64,000 bases of DNA from positions 2,418,001-2,482,000 of the forward strand of contig JANTQA010000045.1 in assembly GCA_027625915.1 (NCBI GenBank), read 5' to 3'. Made by a program: the position numbers and the translations under genes. Positions 1 through 11,953 of the stretch are shown here, piece after piece. The stretch comes from Anaeramoeba flamelloides (taxonomy: Eukaryota; Metamonada; Anaeramoebidae). The notes under the pieces were generated by a model. It did not search any database, had not been told where the DNA came from, and was given only the letters and a program-made list of their open reading frames with translations. The first letter of the stretch is position 1. Every line of letters starts with the position of its first letter.

Positions 1-169
1 ATATAATTGACCTTTGAAGAACAAATAAGAAATAAACAGAATAATACACATCAAAGAATTGTTGATATCCATCTTAAAGAAAACTAATTAATCAATAGAT
101 TTTCTTAAAAATTGAAAAACTCAAATTCTTAGGGTGCTTATTGAGAAAAACAAGAATGTTCGTTTTGGA

Positions 170-347
170 TCTTCTACTGGTCTTTGAATAATAAATAGAA
201 AACAATTTTCACTTCATTTTCCATACTTTTATTTTAGAAATCAAGTCCCCAAACGAAGTGAATTGGGATTTGTGGTCTCTATTTGGAAAAGGAAATGAAA
301 ATGAAGTGAAAATTTTTCACATTTTTTCTTCAAATATCAGGATCAAT
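170..347. repeat. Family E TIR element, copy E1
   Basis: About 180 bp. CTACTGGTCTTTGAATAATA and AAAACAATTTTCACTTCATT at the left, GAAGTGAAAATTTTTCAC and CTTCAAATATCAGGATC at the right, with GGTCTCTATTTGGAAAAGG in between. It matches copies at 27790 and 39128. Confidence 0.7.
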
Positions 348-504
348 GATTGAATAAATTTCTAATAGAAATCAATATGAATTCTCAACAATCATTTCCA
401 CAGTTTCAATAACCTTAGAATAACACCTTTTTACCAATGTAACTATTGATCTTGCAATAAAAAAAATTTTTGCAACTGAATTACATGTGTCAAAAAAAAA
501 ATCA

Positions 505-640
505 AAAAAAAATGTGCAAAAATGATTTCAATTTTGAAAATTTCCAGAATAAATTTTTTCTTCTAATATCCATGCAAACCCTTTAAATACATGCATTTCA
601 CCCATTACAACTGGGCCCCTTTGACTGAAAAAATAGTTTA
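505..640 (+). repeat. Repeat fragment shared with 44858-44990 (family P)
   Basis: TGATTTCAATTTTGAAAATT, TTCTTCTAATATCCAT and ACAACTGGGCCCCTTTGACT occur in reverse complement at 44858-44990. The right end (GACTGAAAAAATAGTTTA) resembles the G-family terminus. The left end is undefined. Confidence 0.55.
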
Positions 641-1437
641 CTACAGCTATTTTGAGCCCAAATTTAATTTTTTATAATGCCACGAAATTGATTTTCTATT
701 ACAAAAACTATGTTCTATTACAAATCTTCTATTTATTATTGGGAGATACGTTAAATTGCAAATTGTCATTGTCAAGTATCAGAATTTATATTTTCGAATT
801 TTTTTGATCTTTATTCTTGAAAAATACATTCATAAAAAATATTTACAAGCTAATAGCAACTATAAGCCATATATACATCTCACATTAAAGGCCGAGTCCC
901 TTAAAAACCTTTAGAAAAACATCCATAATCATTGTTATTGTTGTTTCTTCTTTGACTAGTTGATCAAAGAGATTTTTACAAAAGGAAAAATTAATATTAG
1001 TTTTTTTAAAACTAACCTTTCTCTATTGAAAATTAAAAAAAAATGTTTTCTATATTTAATAAAAATTTTGAGTAAATTTATTTATTTATTGAGAGAAAGG
1101 AGTAATTAAAGAAAAAAATTGTTTAGTGGACGATAGAACATTTCATTTTTTTTTTTTTCTGTACAAAATTTTAAAATGAAATATCTTATTAAATTAATGT
1201 TTGAATGGTTGGTAGAAAAGGCAAAATAAAATATTTCTGCAAAATCAAAAAAGAATTGCGAAGTTAACCTCTGAGATATATGTATTTGTGTTAGTATGTC
1301 TTTATTTTTTTAAAAAAATTAATTTAAAAACAGTTAATTTTCAAAATTGAAAATTATCTTTTTAAAATAATAGAATTTAAATTTCGTCTCATTTGATTCT
1401 TCTTCCAATAAATTTTGAGCTGCAAATTTATCAGATA

Positions 1438-1842
1438 AAACCCAATATAATATATCAAAGTTTTATTTTCAGAGAAGGTTTGTTCAATTCAGATGAGAAA
1501 AACCCAAGTTATTATTCCGATTTTCTTAAAAATAAATTCCAAAATACCATCAACAGTTTTCCCACACCTCTCAGATCAACATACCCCTCTTATTAAGAAG
1601 AAATTTACGGAAATTATATTTCAAATTTGAATTTGCCTTATAGATAAAATTCAATTAATTTCTTCATAAATAAACACAAGCCCAAAGGAATTTTCTTTAA
1701 TTCAAAACTATAATTCTAAAGAACAAGAAGATTCATCAAACTAGGTCTTTAAAAAAGTGGAAAAAGTTAATAAGAAATAAAAAAAAAATAATTTGAAAAA
1801 CCTTCTCTGAAAATAAAACTTTGATTTATTATATTGGGTATT
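1438..1842. repeat. Inverted repeat around a short non-coding core
   Basis: 1438-1482 (ACCCAATATAATATATCAAA, then TTTTATTTTCAGAGAAGG) is the complement of about 1797-1842 with one or two mismatches. The core is about 315 bp. The small frame at 1393-1596 overlaps the left arm and shows no recognisable domain. Confidence 0.7.
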
Positions 1843-2123
1843 TACAAACTATAAAATAAAAACAAAAAAAAAAAAAAAATACAAGATCTTTAGTTCTAAT
1901 ATTTGCAAAGAATGCATTATGTTTTTAATCTACATTGGAAATAACTGGCAATTTGAAAATTATATTTATAATTCTTTCCATTAATTTTTCTACAATAAAT
2001 AATCCCATTTTGTAAATTGTACAAAAAAAAAAACAACCGAAAGAATCAAAGAAACTTTGGATATATTTTACACCAACCTGAGATATCTTCCTGGAAATGT
2101 TGTGTATTTTAGATTTCATAATA

Positions 2124-2335
2124 AACTAAATTTCATAATAAATAGCCCAATTTATTATTATTTTTTTTTTTACTTTTTTTTATTTTATTTTTTAAAGAAA
2201 AACAAATATTTCTAGTGTATAGAACTGAATATTAAAATAGTAATTTTTTTATTATAATAGATAACTTCAATTTATTAAAATATTTATTTTCAAATATTGA
2301 TTTTTAATGTCCCAATTATTTTGAAATGGAGTTTA
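2124..2335 (+). repeat. Family I TIR element, copy I1
   Basis: About 210 bp. AACTAAATTTCATAATAAAT then AGCCCAATT at the left; TCCCAATTATTTTGAAATGG then AGTTTA at the right. The centre (GAACTGAATATTAAAATAG, TTATAATAGATAACTTCAA) recurs at 31138 and 37329. Confidence 0.75.
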
Positions 2336-2759
2336 TTTTTAGGATTAAATGAGAGACTCAAGAAAAATTTAAAAAAGAAAAAAATTACTAAATCTAAAAA
2401 TCCAAAAAATTTTATAAATTTCAAAAAACTAATATTATTTTGAAATTTTTAATAAAAGATTTAGTCCAAATTCAAATTATTTGGATAAACTGAAATCCAA
2501 AGGAATAAAATTTTGATTATTTCTGAATAAATGATCATGAATTTTAAAAAAAAAAAATTCAAACATATTAAAAATTATTCACAAAAAATGTAAAAAAAAA
2601 ATAAGTTATTATTCTCTTCAAAATAAATCAATCAAATTATTAAATAGGAAGTTAATATCATACCTACCTTTTGAATTGTATCATGATAATAAAATTTACA
2701 TATATATCTAAATATTCTAAATATTTCAAAACTTTTAATTAATATTAAAATATCTATAG

Positions 2760-5700
2760 CCTTTCTTCAAAACAAACAAAATTGATTCTTAATCTTAAAG
2801 CAAAGGATAAATACCGATTACTTTTATTAATAGAAAATATTACACATAATGAATTACAATTACTATTGGTTGACGAAGAATTAGAAAATCAAAATATTTC
2901 TTCAAATACGATTGAATTTTTGACAAATCTATTTGTTACACCTTTAATAAAAAGAAATTTAAATGACGGCAATCAACATCAAAGACAAAAATTCATTACA
3001 AAAACTTATCAGAATATTAAACACGACTGGAAATTGTTAATTAATAAAATCAAAAATAATTTTTCGGAAACTGCAATCCTGTTATGTAAACAATTATTAA
3101 ATGATAATCAATTGGGATTTTTCTTTTTTATCTTCTTGTGGGTTCCAAATTCTCCTTTTGATTTTCTAACTGATTTGTAAGTTTTTATTTATAGATTTTC
3201 TTATATCTTTATTTATATTCATCTGTATACATATATTTCTATTTTAAACCACAAGAGATAAATTTTAAGAAACTAAAAAAAAAATTAAAATACTTTAAAT
3301 GAATTCGAAAAATGATTAACTCTGAAAAAAAAAAAAAAAAGAATACTGATCAAAATTTCTAAAAACTAAACTCCATGACACTCATAGTTTTACCCAGCTA
3401 AAAATGAATTTTTCATTTTTTTTTTTATATTGAATCGACGAATAGAAAATTAATTTGAAATAAAAGAGATGAGAAACTTCAGATTAGGGCTGATATTCGT
3501 AAAAAGAGATACCTTAAAAAACTATAAATTTACCAAAAAAAAAAAAAAAATGATAAAAAAATTTTTGTGCCCACTTTCATTGAAAACGTCTCATTCAAAA
3601 TTTTTCAATTTATTTGGAAAATTAAAATTGTTGAAAATAAGATTTTTGAATGCAAAAAAATGTATTCATATTAAAATAAATTGAGTAGCCTCAATTTTCT
3701 TAGTGTTTGTTTGGAGTTTTAAAAGATTTTTTTTTTTTTCCAAATGACTTTTACTTGAAAAAAAAATTTAAAAAAGGAAATAAAAAATAAAAAAAGGAAT
3801 ACGCAAAAAACAAAAACCATGGAATTTAGAAAAAATGATTCTGATCAACAAATTGAAATTTTTATTTTGAAGAATAATACTGGGTTAAACTCATAGTATG
3901 TGTTTTATTCTTCCAATAAAACTTCCCCTTTGACTGAGAAGTAGTTTATTTGAAATATTCAAAATTCTTTCATGAAATAGTTTTTTTTGTAATTAACCAT
4001 TTCTATGAGAAGATGATGGATTAGAAACTTACTGTTTTCTGGTAATATTTGCATTCAAATTGAATAATTAATGATATTTTTTCTTCAAAACCTAAATATC
4101 TTTTGGTAAAAAAAAAAAATTCTAGTAATAAGAAAATAATTAAAATTTCAAAAATGTGAAAATATACCTCTATTCTTATAACCTTTAAAAAATGAAATAA
4201 AGGATATTTTTCATAAAAAATGCCAGTATTTCTTGATTTGTATTCTTTTTATTATTACAATTTATTCCAAGTTCCTTAATTATAATTCCTATTTTTAAAA
4301 GAATATATTTATTTCGTTTTCTTTTGATATTTTTCTTGTGATGAATTGTTGAGAAATTTAATGAAATCCAATAATCATATTTCTTTAATGGATTAAAACC
4401 ATTATCTATTTTATAATGAAAATGGTTATTTGGAAATATCCATAATCAAATTTTTAACAAAACTCCATTTCAAAAATTATGACTCACCTAAAAGAATAAA
4501 TTGGAATATATATATATACCCTTTTGTATTCAAGAACAACTAATAACTAAATATGATAAGTAATCCATTTTAAAATCATTCTAAAGATATAAAAATCTGA
4601 TATATTACGAAAATTAAAAACAAATAAAACCAAAAACTAAAAAAAAGTGAGTCAGAATTTTTGAAATGAGCGTTACAGATTTTTTATTACTGAATCTTCA
4701 CTGAAAAAAAGTTAAATAGAAGATTTTTTACTAATAATTAAATTCATTTTAAAAGACATTACATAGACGAAATTTTCTTTATGATTATTTGTCTTTTTCA
4801 AGATCTTTTTTTTTCAAAAAAAAAATCAAAAAAGAAAAAAAAAAGAAAAAAAAAGAAAATCAAAAATTTGTAGAAATTAGAAAAAATGATTCGAAAAATA
4901 AAAACAAAAGAAAAACAAAAATTTGAAAAAGAAAAAGAAAAATAAAAACAAAAATAGAAAAAAACAAAATGATCGAAAAATTTAAAAATATTTTTCTGGT
5001 AAGAAAATAGAACAAACCCTCAAAACAACTTCCATTAACATAATAAAGTGAGTCAAAATTTTCGAAAAATAGTTTATTTTTAAAAAAATTTTACTCAAAA
5101 ATTTGAATGATATCATAACTGAATTCATTTTTCAACTTTTTTTATTTTTTATCAAAAAAAAAAAAATCCTCTTGTAATCTAAAATAGAAAAAAAAACACA
5201 CTCAAGCAGTTAAAAACCTTTGAAATTCTTATTCAAAATGAAGCATTCTTTCAAGAACTAACAAAAATTATTGATCCTCAACATTCAATAAAAATTGAAT
5301 CCAATAATGTTTTGTACACTATAATTTATATCTTCACTTTAGATATATTAAACCATCACTCAAAATTTCTGTTAATTGAAAAAGAAAACACAAATAAAGA
5401 GAAAGTTAGCAAGAAAAGGAAAAAAAAAAGAAAAAAGAAAAAGCAAAAGCAAAATCAAAAGCAAAAATTTCTGAGTTTTCCAAAAGAAATTAAAGAAAAT
5501 AGAATTGGTGTAAAATCTTTTATAAATTGTTTAAATTTAATAACCACGCCTCAAATAAAGCTAGAATTAAAAATATCTATTGTTACATTATTGGGCCGCT
5601 TATCAATTCGTTTACTTGGTAAAAGAAATGTACAAAAATTTCAAGGCGCATTATCCAAAATATTATCCAAATTGGCTAGTAACAGTAAAAAGAAATTAGA

Positions 5701-7002
5701 AAAGGCTATTAAAAGTGTTTTTGATGAAAAGCCAACAGTTCTTAGATATTCTGATCCTTCGCTAAATTTTTTCAGAAAAGCAATGCTACCTCTACGGATC
5801 GTTATTTTTAATGGTGATTTGGAAGACATTTATATACATAAAAGTACAACTGCTAAGGATCTCGTGACTTTTTTTGCAAGTAAGTTATCAGGTGCCTTTG
5901 GGGATTACGGTGTTTATTCTTCAACTTTTCTAGGTTCATGGCCAGAATTTATGGATTCAAGTGATTCGTCATCTGAATCGGGTTCGGAATCTAAAAAATC
6001 CATTTTAAAGAAAAGTGATAGTAATTCCAACAATCAAATAACTGAATTAAAAAAATTTAACAACAAAAACGACAATAAAAACGACAATAAAAATGACAAC
6101 AAAAACAACAACAAAAACGACAACAAAAACAACAATGACAACGATGAAGAAAATGAAAATAAAGACGATAAAGAATTTAATGAAAAGAATAATGGTGAAG
6201 ATGAAGATGATACCAATAAAAGCAATCAATCAGAAGAACAAAGTGATACCGAAGTAAACGTATCAAAAAAATTGAATAAACAGAAAAAATTTAAAAAATA
6301 TAAATTACTTAATGAATTAAAAAAACTGAATTATCTTGAAAATGGAAGATTTTTACAAGATCATGAAAAAATGTTTGATTTCAGAAATCGAAAATTAATG
6401 ATTAGAAAATTAATCCCAAGTAATGTAAATATATATTTAGACAATGATTTTTCAAAACTAAATAAATCTTGTATCACCTTTGCAACATATTTGCAAATCA
6501 AAAAAATTATCAAAATCTTGAAAAATAGTTATTCAATCTCAACAAATCATTTTGGCATTAAAATTAAAAGTGGAAAATTTATAAACACTAATCGGCCAGT
6601 AAATACATATATGAAACATTTAGATAAAAAAAAAAAGAAAAAATCTTATTTTAATTTGATAAAAAAAAATAAAAAACAAACAATATTACAGAATAGAAAA
6701 AGGTTATGCTCAATAAAAATCAATAGATTAACAAAGGATATCCCTTGCTGTGAAGTTTCTTTAGAATCAACCGATAAAGAAATTAAGCAAACACTAAAGC
6801 AAAATATTGATTTATTTGGTTATATAATAGATCCACAATCTGAAAAAACTATAGGTTATCATTTGGGACTATCTGGGGTAAGTGAAATTAAAAAAAAAAA
6901 AAAATTTGTTTTATTTATATATTTGAAAATTTTATTTTTAAAATTGGTCTATTTCAAAATAAATTCAAATTGTACATACACATCGATTAATTTGAATATT
7001 TT

Positions 7003-7073
<71 letters not shown>

Positions 7074-10000
7074 ATATTCTTCAAGGGTTTAACTCCAATC
7101 CATAAGAACTAAATTTGAGAATCAATAAAGATCTATTAAAATTTGACCTTTAAAAAGTTTTCACAAGTAAAAAAAGAAGAAAAAATAATTTTTATAAAAA
7201 TTTTTTTTTTGTCTGTTGCTTTTATCAAATTTAATTAAATTGGAAAATCGGATTTTAAAACACGACAAATAACATGTGAATGTTGGTTCTACATTTTGAT
7301 AAAAAGACATAATTTTTTTAATGAATTTTTGAAAAAAGTAAATCACAGAAAGATTCTTCTCAAAATTTTGTTAACTTTTTTGATTTTTATTTCTGACGAG
7401 CCAATTCAATCAATCCGCTTTGGTGTTTTACTAATTTTAAATTTGTGATAAAAGGTATCTAAAAAATATTAAACTTTTAAAATTATTGTTTTTTAGAAGA
7501 TTTTATGCTTTAAGTTTGAAATTAAAATGGGTTTCGAAATTTTCCGCAAGAATTTTAATAAGTGGCAAAATTGGCTTTTCCATTCTTGGTAAAATACATT
7601 TTTTCTTGTAACCCAAAAATACTTGTTTATTGTTAAAAAGAAAAGTAATATCATTTTTTTTTTTTGGGAAGATTCAGAAGATTTGGAACTAATATAAATT
7701 CAAAAACAAAAGTCTTTTCATCTTTGAAAAAAAATATTACTTAAAAAATTAAATTTAATTTTCAGAACTTATATTTTATATTTCAGTACAAAAATTTTTT
7801 TTCCAAAAAATTTAGCAAAAAGAGGTCAAATGGATTTTAAAAATAAATTCTCGAATAAAAAATATTTTGGGCTATTTTTGAATTAGTTTGATTTAAAAAG
7901 TATTAAATATTGAAATCGAAAACTTAAACTTTCTCGAAAAAAACCCAAAATATTTGATAATCTAAATTGTTTTTCTTTATGTGTTATTAAGGAAGAAATT
8001 ATTCACAATTGTTGAGTTATTATTATACTTGGAAAATGATAATTTTAAAACAATAAACTTGATTGAATTTACTGAAAAATATTTGAAACTTGATTACAAA
8101 ATCCTTATCAATGTTTGAACAAAAAATGCAAAATAAATCTCTCGATTAGCAAACTCGAAATGACTTTAACTTTTAAAATAAAAATAAAAAAATCAAATGT
8201 GCTCATTAATTTTACCCTGGTTGCTTTAATATTTTGGGTTTGATAAGATATTAAAAAAATATAACATTACCAAAACGACATTCATACTAATATTTTTTTA
8301 AAATGAATTTTTAAAAAAGTTTATATTGCCATTTTTAAATTTAAATATTGTTTTTATTGTTTATCTTACGGTTAATTGAAAAAATTGTTAATTGTTGTTT
8401 TATATATATATATATATCTGAATTTAACCTTTCATCATATCGAATTATTTTTATAAATTAAAATGATTATATTTTACAAATCTTTATAATTACAAAAATG
8501 GAGGGGCATATTTAAAAAAAAAATATAAACTCCATTTCACTCAAATTTGCATAGCCTAAAATGAAAAATTCAATTATTTTTTTTTAGAATCCACCAGTAT
8601 ACGATCGTTTAGAAATAAGAGAAATAATAAACTTCATACTGGAGTTGGTATTCATAAAAGAAATACCTGAACAAACTCAAAATTTTTGAAAAAAAAAAAA
8701 TGTTAAAAAAATATGTGTACCATTTCATTGGAACGTCTCGTGAACAATTTCTCAATTTCTTTAGGAAATTAAAATTGTTAACAATAAGATTTTTGAATAC
8801 TACGTGTATTCATTTTAAAAGAAATTACAAAGTCTCAATTTTCTTATAGTTAATTTGGAGTATCAAAAAAAGCAAAAATCAATAAAAAAAAAACCCAAAA
8901 AAAAAATTTGACTAAAAATTGAAAAAATGATATGATCGAAAAATTAAAAAATTATTTTGAGAAGAATACGGGATAAAAATACTATTATATGTTCCATTTC
9001 TTCAATAAAACTGGTCACCTTTGATTGAAAAAGAGTTTACAGCAATTTACTCTTTACATAATAAAAAAAAATTATTTTTGTTAATTAGGAGAGGCAATTC
9101 AACGAAATTATCTCATGTTTGCCGTTAGGTTTTTTTTTAATTTGAGAAATAAAACGAAAATTTATTTTATTTTCGTTTAATTTCTCAAATTAAAAAAAAA
9201 CGCCGTTAGGTTTTCCAAAATTTAAAAGAATTGAGTAAAATCAAAGATTTTTCTCTATAATTTTTAATTTTGGAAAAGCGCCGTTAGGTTTTCTTGAGTT
9301 TTTTGTTTATTTGGAAAATCGATAGATTTTCGTTAGGTTTTTTTTAATTTTTGAAAGAAACCGAAAATTTATTAAAATTTTCTGTTTATTTCAAAAAGTA
9401 AAAAAAACCTAGAACACTTAACAAATAAAACAGAAAACCTCAAGAAAATCTAGGCACTCTACGGCACTTGACGGCACTTTTCATTATGTTTTTTTTAATT
9501 TGAGAAATAAAACGAAAATTTATATAATTTGAGAAATAAACAGAACATTTTATATAATTTTCGGTTTATTTCTCAAATCAAAAAAAAACCTAGTCACTTT
9601 TCGTTCGGTTTTTCGGAATTTAAAAGAATTGGGTAAAATCAAAGATTTTTCCTCAATTCTTTTGAATTCTTGAAAAGCACCGTTAGGTTTCTTTTTATTT
9701 CTTAAATTAAAAAAACGCTAGGCACTAGACAGCACCCTACCTCACTATCTTAAAAAACCCTAATTTCTAAATTTTTGTTTTATTTTTTTTATCCTAGCTA
9801 TAATGTGGGTAAGATTTTAACACATGTGATAAGGTTTTCTCAAAAAAACAAACAAACAAACAAAAAATATTTTTAGATAAAAACAAGAAAAAGATAAATA
9901 AAAGAGGAGTAAAAAAAATAAAAAAAATATTTTTTTAATTGTATTTTTCTTTTTAATGATTTTTTTTTTTCTTGTCTATAATAATAAAAATTTTATTAAC

Positions 10001-11953
10001 TAATTTTTTGTATTTAACAATAAAAAATCTAAAATGTTAGTTTAATATATATGCTATTCTCTTTCCAATATTATCTTTATAAATTTATCATTATTTATTT
10101 TATATTCTTTATAAAAAATTCTTGATTTAATATTATAGATATTTGGATATGAATATGTAAAATTGGAAAGAATACCAGGGAGAATCACAGTTATTATCCC
10201 ACCAAAAAAAAAAATTGGATTTCTTATTGATTTTAGTGTCAGTGTGAGGAATTTCATTGAATATTTAAAACACTTTTTAAAATCAAATAATTTAGAAAAA
10301 AATGAATACCCATCAAATTCAAAAGTCGTTGAATATGTTCTATTTAATGTTGAATACAAATTGAATAAAAAGCTAGATGATCAAGAAGCATCAGAATTGT
10401 TGATTTTGGATTTAAATAAAACTTTAAACGAGCAGGGGATTGTGAAGGGGTCTGTCGTCAAATTGATAAAAATCGAAAAAGAGATAGAAAAGGAGAAAGA
10501 GAAGTTGCAAGAGAAGGAAAAGAAAACAGAAAAAAAAAAAGAGAAAAAACAAAATTCGCGTTTAAAGAATGAAATTAACAATTTGTATGAAGATGAAATG
10601 AAAAAAATCGATGATCAATTTCCATTTTGGTTAGAATACAGCTCAAACTTGCATAACGTGACTATGGAAAGTGAAGAGTATTGTGAAAATTTAATAAAAG
10701 AAAAAAAACGAAAATTATTTGAATATGAAAAATACAGAGGATTAAGTTTAAATAAAATGATTGAAATATTAACGACACCAGAATATTCCCATCAAAGATT
10801 TTTGGATATTATAATTGAATTAATTGTTCCAAGAATTGGCTATAAATTTTTTTTTAATAAATTATTTGAAAGGTACCAATATCCAAAAATTAATTTCAAA
10901 ACAAAACAAAAATTTCAAATAATTAAAAAACAGAAAACCAAATTATTGATTCTAAAAATTATTTATTTGATAATGAAATATAAAAAAACGAAATTATCAA
11001 CTGAAATTAATAATTCTGTATTAAATTTTGTTCGAAACGTTTTAATTAAAGAGCAGAAAAACCAAGAAATTAAAAATCAGACAATGAATATTGAATTATT
11101 AGTCACAAAAAAATATAGAGTAAAGCCTGCACAAAATTGGAGAACTTTTGAAGACATTGAAAATAAAATCAAATATCCATTAAGGAAACCACCAAAAATC
11201 AAAATACCAAAGTTTAAAGAATTGGAAGAGTTGACTATTTTTGATTTTAAAGAAATCCATGTTGCTCAATATTTATCCTTATTCGGGCAAAATTTATTAT
11301 CAAAAATTCAAACTAGTGAATTGTTATCCTGCGCTTGGACAAAAAGTAATAAGCAGCAGATCAGCCCAAACGTAAGAAAATTGATCAAAAGATTTAATCG
11401 ACTATCGGATTGGGTCACAGGAACTATTTTAAAATGTAAAGACGACAAAGCTAGAGTCAAAATAATTATAAAATTCATTAAAATTGCTTTACAATTGCAA
11501 ACTTTAAATAATTATAATGATGTGATGGCAATAATGAGTGGGATGGAAGCTACTTCGGTCAGTAGATTAGAAAAATCTACTTGGAAAAAAATACCTAAGA
11601 AATTCATGGAAGCATTTCATTTATTAACGCATTTAACTAACGCAAAGGGGGGGTTTCAAGAACTGAGACAGGCACTGGATGAAAGCTCTTATCCTATGGT
11701 TCCTTACTTGGGTGTTTTCCTTGCAGACCTTACCTATATACACGAATTGCCAGATAGGATCGAAAATAATTTGATCAATTGTGCGAAAATTAGAAGATAT
11801 TATGATGTCATCCGTTTCATTAAAAAATGCCAAGCGGTGAGATATAATTTTTCTTTTTTGATGATGGTGAAAGAATTTTTCGAGAGAGACCCCGTTCTAA
11901 CAGAAAATGAAATTTGGGATTTAAGTTTTGGAATTGAAAAATCCGATTGGTAG
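2760..11953 (+). CDS. RasGEF protein with GBD/FH3 and talin-like FERM regions (3 exons, 5' end open)
   Basis: Proposed exons are about 2760-3176, 5188-6877 and 10139-11953, giving about 1,306 residues plus a missing N-terminus. The first intron (GTAAGT donor, phase 2) and the second (GTAAGT, phase 0) both rejoin in frame. The last exon has no in-frame ATG for about 145 codons, so it must be spliced to something upstream. Exons 1 and 2 (residues about 1-330) resemble the helical GBD/FH3 region of formins (SPFDFLTDL, then QNEAFFQELTKI). Next comes a talin-like FERM F1 lobe (PLRIVIFNGDLEDIYI) broken by an Asn/Asp/Lys-rich loop at 5950-6290 and resuming at YLENGRFLQDHEK; talin F1 also carries a disordered loop. 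Exon 3 holds a ubiquitin-like stretch, a RasGEF_N region (10720-11060) and a full CDC25-type RasGEF domain (11230-11953; LSDWVTGTILKC, VPYLGVFLADLTYIHE). The expected role is GDP/GTP exchange on a Ras-family GTPase, coupled to the cytoskeleton or membrane. The RasGEF assignment is firm; FH3 and FERM are by pattern; exon joins are inferred. Confidence 0.8.
3367..3949 (+). repeat. Family G TIR element, copy G1 (RasGEF intron 1)
   Basis: About 580 bp. Starts TAAACTCCATGACACTCATA and ends GACTGAGAAGTAGTTTA. It is collinear with 8526-9040 (shared AAATTAAAATTGTTGAAAAT, AAGATTTTTGAAT and CTCAATTTTCTTA). No coding capacity. Confidence 0.75.
4459..5075 (+). repeat. Family H TIR element, copy H1
   Basis: About 615 bp with imperfect TIRs of about 30 bp: AAACTCCATTTCAAAAATTA then TGACTCACC at the left, AGTGAGTCAAAATTTTCG then AATAGTTTA at the right. 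The inside is shared with 37678-38319 and 63335-63717 (TTTTTTATTACTGAATCTTC, AAAGTTAAATAGAAG). It lies in RasGEF intron 1. Confidence 0.75.
7005..7072. repeat. (AT)n(GT)n microsatellite
   Basis: About 18 AT units followed by about 16 GT units, inside RasGEF intron 2. Read as protein it would give alternating Ile/Tyr then Cys/Val, which is an artefact of the repeat. Confidence 0.95.
8526..9040 (+). repeat. Family G TIR element, copy G2 (RasGEF intron 2)
   Basis: Starts TAAACTCCATTTCACTC and ends GATTGAAAAAGAGTTTA. Same orientation as 3367-3949, so both introns of the RasGEF gene carry the same element family. Confidence 0.75.
9087..9743. repeat. Hairpin array D1 (consecutive stem-loops with CCGTTAGG spacers)
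   Basis: A row of adjacent inverted repeats. Stems such as TTTAATTTGAGAAATAAA / TTTAATTTCTCAAATTAAA and TTTTCCAAAATTTAAAAG / TTTTTAATTTTGGAAAA are separated by the octamer CCGTTAGG (or its relatives). An outer stem (CTTGAGTTTTTTGTTTATTT with AAATAAAACAGAAAACCTCAAG) encloses a smaller one. The array lies in intron 2 of the RasGEF gene. No coding capacity. Confidence 0.8.

Larger units (their letters stand above)
1..2759. other. Repeat-rich region before the RasGEF gene
   Basis: Contains E1, a P fragment, the inverted repeat 1438-1842 and I1. The missing first exon of the RasGEF gene should lie here or further upstream, but I could not identify it. The open frames in this stretch have no recognisable domain. 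Confidence 0.6.
3177..5187 (+). other. Intron 1 of the RasGEF gene, filled with TIR elements
   Basis: The intron starts GTAAGT and ends CTAAAATAG. It contains one copy of repeat family G (3367-3949) and one of family H (4459-5075), both listed separately. The rest is A/T homopolymer-rich sequence in which I see no gene. The 71-codon open frame at 3469-3684 lies inside the G repeat and has no coding character. Confidence 0.65.
6878..10138 (+). other. Intron 2 of the RasGEF gene (3.3 kb), with G element and hairpin array
   Basis: The donor is GTAAGTG directly after codon GGG; the acceptor is TATTATAG before ATATTTGG. The intron holds an (AT)n(GT)n microsatellite, a G-family element (8526-9040) and the multi-hairpin array D1 (about 9087-9743). 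Small additional exons cannot be excluded, but none was visible and the two flanking exons join in phase 0 without one. Confidence 0.6.

Noticed and set aside
6034-6229. Minus-strand open frames rich in Leu, Ser, Val and Phe
   Set aside because: They are antisense shadows of the Asn/Asp/Lys-rich loop of the RasGEF gene; low-complexity coding DNA stays open in several frames.
9087-9743. CRISPR-like array
   Set aside because: The CCGTTAGG units are too short and irregularly spaced, and the intervening segments are hairpins shared between loci rather than unique spacers.
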